A DNA stretch of 64,000 nucleotides from Blastocatellia bacterium AA13 (GTDB taxonomy: Bacteria; Acidobacteriota; Blastocatellia; UBA7656). The notes under the pieces are model-generated. The model was not told the DNA's origin and did not search any database. It was given only the letters and a program-made list of their open reading frames with translations. Below are positions 62,146 to 64,000 of the stretch, in pieces. The translations under genes and the position numbers were made by a program. The stretch is from contig QHVH01000007.1 in assembly GCA_003222245.1 (NCBI GenBank), positions 362,551-426,550 of the forward strand, given 5' to 3'. Numbering within the stretch: the first letter of the stretch is position 1; the number at the start of each line of letters is the position of its first letter.

Positions 62146-63510
62146 ATGGAACAGGGAATTCTGATAAAAGGCGGCGCTCTTATAACGATGGATTCGGCCG
62201 ATCGGATCCTGGAAGCGGACTTGCTCATTCAGGATGGCAGAATCGATCTCATCGTTGAGAGAGACGCCATGAGAAACGGCTCCTCGAATTCATGGGCGGA
62301 CCTCGATGAGAATAAATTAATTGTCATTGACGCCGCGGGCAGAGCCGTTCTGCCTGGCTTTGTTCAGACGCACATTCATCTCTGTCAAACTTTGATGCGC
62401 GGATCGGCGGACGATCTGCGGCTTCTGGATTGGCTCAAGCACCGAATCTGGCCTCTGGAAGCGGCGCATACCTCGGACACGATTTTCACCTCGGCTCTGC
62501 TTGGCATAGCGGAGCTCATTCAGGGCGGCACGACCTGCGCGTTAACGATGGAGACCGTCCGCAATACTGCATCGGTATTTGAGGCGGTAGAAGCGACCGG
62601 ATTCCGAGCCGCCGTCGGAAAGTGCATGATGGATCGAGGCGTCGATGCGCCTCGCGAACTAATCGAAGACAGCAACGAGTCTCTCGAAGCGGCCGTCGCC
62701 CTCGCCGAGGAATGGAACGGGCGCGCCAACGGCAGAATCAGAGCCGCGCTCGCGCCGAGATTCGCGTTAAGCTGCAGTCGACTTCTTCTAGAGAAAATCT
62801 CGACGGTTTCACGCGAGCGGCGCCTGCCGATTCATACGCATGCTTCGGAAACCTCGGAGGAGACACGAATCATTCAAGCAGAAACAGGGCTCGGCAACAT
62901 TCAATATCTCAACGCGCTAGGCCTGACTGATTCGCGCAGCGTGTTTGCTCATTGTGTATGGGCCGATGACCGCGAGATAGAGATTCTAGTGTCAACGGGA
63001 ACGGCCGTCGCTCACTGTCCTTCGTCGAATCTTAAGCTTGGATCGGGTATCGCCCCAATCGCCGAGATGTCCCGGCTCGGCGTTAAAGTCTCGCTAGGAG
63101 CGGATGGAGCACCCTGCAACAACCGGCTCGATCAATTCACTGAGATGCGCACGGCGGCGCTCTTGCAGAAGATCAAGGAGGGACCAGAATCTCTGCCGGC
63201 TCGGCAAGCGCTTCGAATGGCGACCATCGAAGGAGCGCGCTCTCTCGGACTCGACTCCGAAATCGGAAGCATCGAAGAAGGAAAGCGGGCCGATCTAATG
63301 ATATTAAAATTGGACGAGCTACATCTTTTGCCTCAACCGGATCTTGTCTCCAGCATCGTCTATGCAGGAGAACGCTCGGATGTCGAGACGGTCATAATCG
63401 ATGGGCGACTCGTAATGGAGCACCGGAAATTCTTAACGATCGATGAAGAGGAGCTCCGATCAAAAGCGCGCGAAGACGCAAGAAAGCTGTTCGAGCGAGC
63501 ACGGCTTTGA
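62146..63510 (+). CDS. Amidohydrolase, SAH/5'-methylthioadenosine deaminase-like
   Basis: 454 residues from ATG 62146. The TIM-barrel amidohydrolase metal sites are [13 protein letters not shown] (HxH), [21 protein letters not shown] and [10 protein letters not shown]. The closest group is MtaD/SsnA/TrzN/AtzB-like deaminases; [15 protein letters not shown] is typical of that group. The C-terminal [16 protein letters not shown] is the usual end. The substrate (adenosine derivatives, guanine or another) cannot be decided from sequence alone. Confidence 0.87.
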   Translation: MEQGILIKGGALITMDSADRILEADLLIQDGRIDLIVERDAMRNGSSNSWADLDENKLIVIDAAGRAVLPGFVQTHIHLCQTLMRGSADDLRLLDWLKHRIWPLEAAHTSDTIFTSALLGIAELIQGGTTCALTMETVRNTASVFEAVEATGFRAAVGKCMMDRGVDAPRELIEDSNESLEAAVALAEEWNGRANGRIRAALAPRFALSCSRLLLEKISTVSRERRLPIHTHASETSEETRIIQAETGLGNIQYLNALGLTDSRSVFAHCVWADDREIEILVSTGTAVAHCPSSNLKLGSGIAPIAEMSRLGVKVSLGADGAPCNNRLDQFTEMRTAALLQKIKEGPESLPARQALRMATIEGARSLGLDSEIGSIEEGKRADLMILKLDELHLLPQPDLVSSIVYAGERSDVETVIIDGRLVMEHRKFLTIDEEELRSKAREDARKLFERARL

Positions 63511-63868
63511 TTTGCCGGCCTCCGGAGGGCGCCGCCCGCCCTTTGCAGCCAATAAAGCCGGGCAATCTCCGCTATGCAGCTCTCTGTGGTAAGGATGTGT
63601 GTTCGTGATCATATTCAAGACCGTCGTGGACGATTTCGGACACTTTTCAATCGGTAAACCCGCCTCAACTCACAACTGCGACAGAGCTGTCGATCGATGA
63701 CCGCCGGAACTACGCGGCGCCTTTGAACCACGAACCATTCAATCTTTCGCGCAAGTAGAGACTTCATCGCACGGAGCGCAATCGCGCAGCGAAGCACGCA
63801 CCGGGAATCTGTTGCGCCTGAAATTCGGTTACCCAAGAATCGCGATTGAAAAAACCCAAAGAAAGAGA
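63511..63868. other. Intergenic region, no gene seen
   Basis: About 360 bases before the insertion sequence. A minus-strand open frame (63615-63974) has no protein-like composition and overlaps the insertion sequence end. Nothing else is supported. Confidence 0.5.
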
Positions 63869-64000
63869 AAAACCCTGCTGGTAAACATGTTATAAGAGTT
63901 TTACGAAACAAAATAACAGCACCAACAGGGTGATTGATGACCAAGAAAGTACAGCAGACGTTGCTACCGATCAAGCTGGAGCAGAGCGAAGAGAGATTGA
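63869..64000 (+). mobile_element. Left end of an insertion sequence, cut by the window edge
   Basis: ACCCTGCTGGT (63870-63880) and ACCAACAGGGT form near-perfect inverted ends around an AT-rich stretch, directly followed by a start codon. This is the left end and leader of an insertion sequence, probably IS1380-like. The rest is outside the window. Confidence 0.6.
63937..64000 (+). CDS. Transposase N-terminus (partial)
   Basis: The frame from ATG 63937 reads MTKKVQQTLLPIKLEQSEER and continues past the window. The first 21 residues resemble the opening of IS1380-type DDE transposases from this part of the tree, but too little is present to be certain. Confidence 0.5.
   Translation, partial: MTKKVQQTLLPIKLEQSEERL

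Noticed and set aside
63615..63974. A 119-codon minus-strand open frame
   Set aside because: It has no protein-like pattern and crosses the insertion sequence end and the transposase start on the other strand.

Overview
The window reads as a chromosomal stretch of a Gram-negative bacterium of roughly 55-58% GC, most likely an Acidobacteriota member of the Blastocatellia type. This is an inference from gene content: Wza/Wzz exopolysaccharide machinery, menaquinone synthesis through MqnA, DUF1326, DUF2911, BON and carboxypeptidase-regulatory domain proteins, and IS91-like elements paired with a tyrosine integrase. No rRNA gene is present to confirm it.

Layout: 1-2.1 kb holds the end of a chemotaxis operon (cheA 3' end, cheW), tadA and two tRNA-Ser genes. 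2.1-5.7 kb is a conserved replication/recombination block: SRP RNA, dnaX, ybaB, a membrane protein, recR. An NHL-like beta-propeller gene follows. 6.8-16.1 kb is a decayed accessory island (below). 16.8-21.4 kb carries a three-subunit, twin-arginine, molybdenum hydroxylase operon, then a DUF1326 protein. 22.2-22.9 kb contains broken small genes. 23-30.6 kb holds a YdeP/FdhF-like molybdopterin oxidoreductase, a secreted metallo-beta-lactamase-fold hydrolase, an SDR/ceramidase-like pair and gamma-glutamyltransferase. 30.7-34.1 kb is a minus-strand run pduO-accD-folC-nudix. 34.3-41.7 kb carries a secreted M1 peptidase, an HtrA protease, a BON protein, a zinc-ribbon membrane protein and a LuxR regulator. 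42-48.7 kb is an exopolysaccharide operon: Wzz-like, ExeA-like ATPase, BY-kinase, sugar transferase, Wza-like, HTH regulator. 48.8-56.3 kb holds VOC and GNAT proteins, an RHH regulator coupled to nadA, a Spy-like protein, mqnA and ftsK. The rest is secreted proteins of unknown role, a TonB-domain protein, DUF2911, an amidohydrolase, and the left end of an insertion sequence at the right edge.

The most interesting part is 6.8-15.9 kb. On the minus strand I read the C-terminal remnant of an integron integrase (IntI) followed by a series of small genes, several separated by imperfect inverted repeats of 57-110 nt whose ends resemble the attC core (GTTRRRY / RYYYAAC). The genes are a two-TM protein, a VWA lipoprotein plus polytopic membrane protein, a translationally coupled pair of unknown function, a mutated VapB/VapC-type pair and a DUF433/DUF5615 pair. 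Gene starts lie 36-65 nt after the core sites in four cases, and one stop codon lies inside an attC end. I interpret this as a fossil chromosomal integron with intI in the same direction as its cassettes, later invaded by three plus-strand IS91-like relics. Two of those relics carry a nearly identical cluster of six small hairpins.
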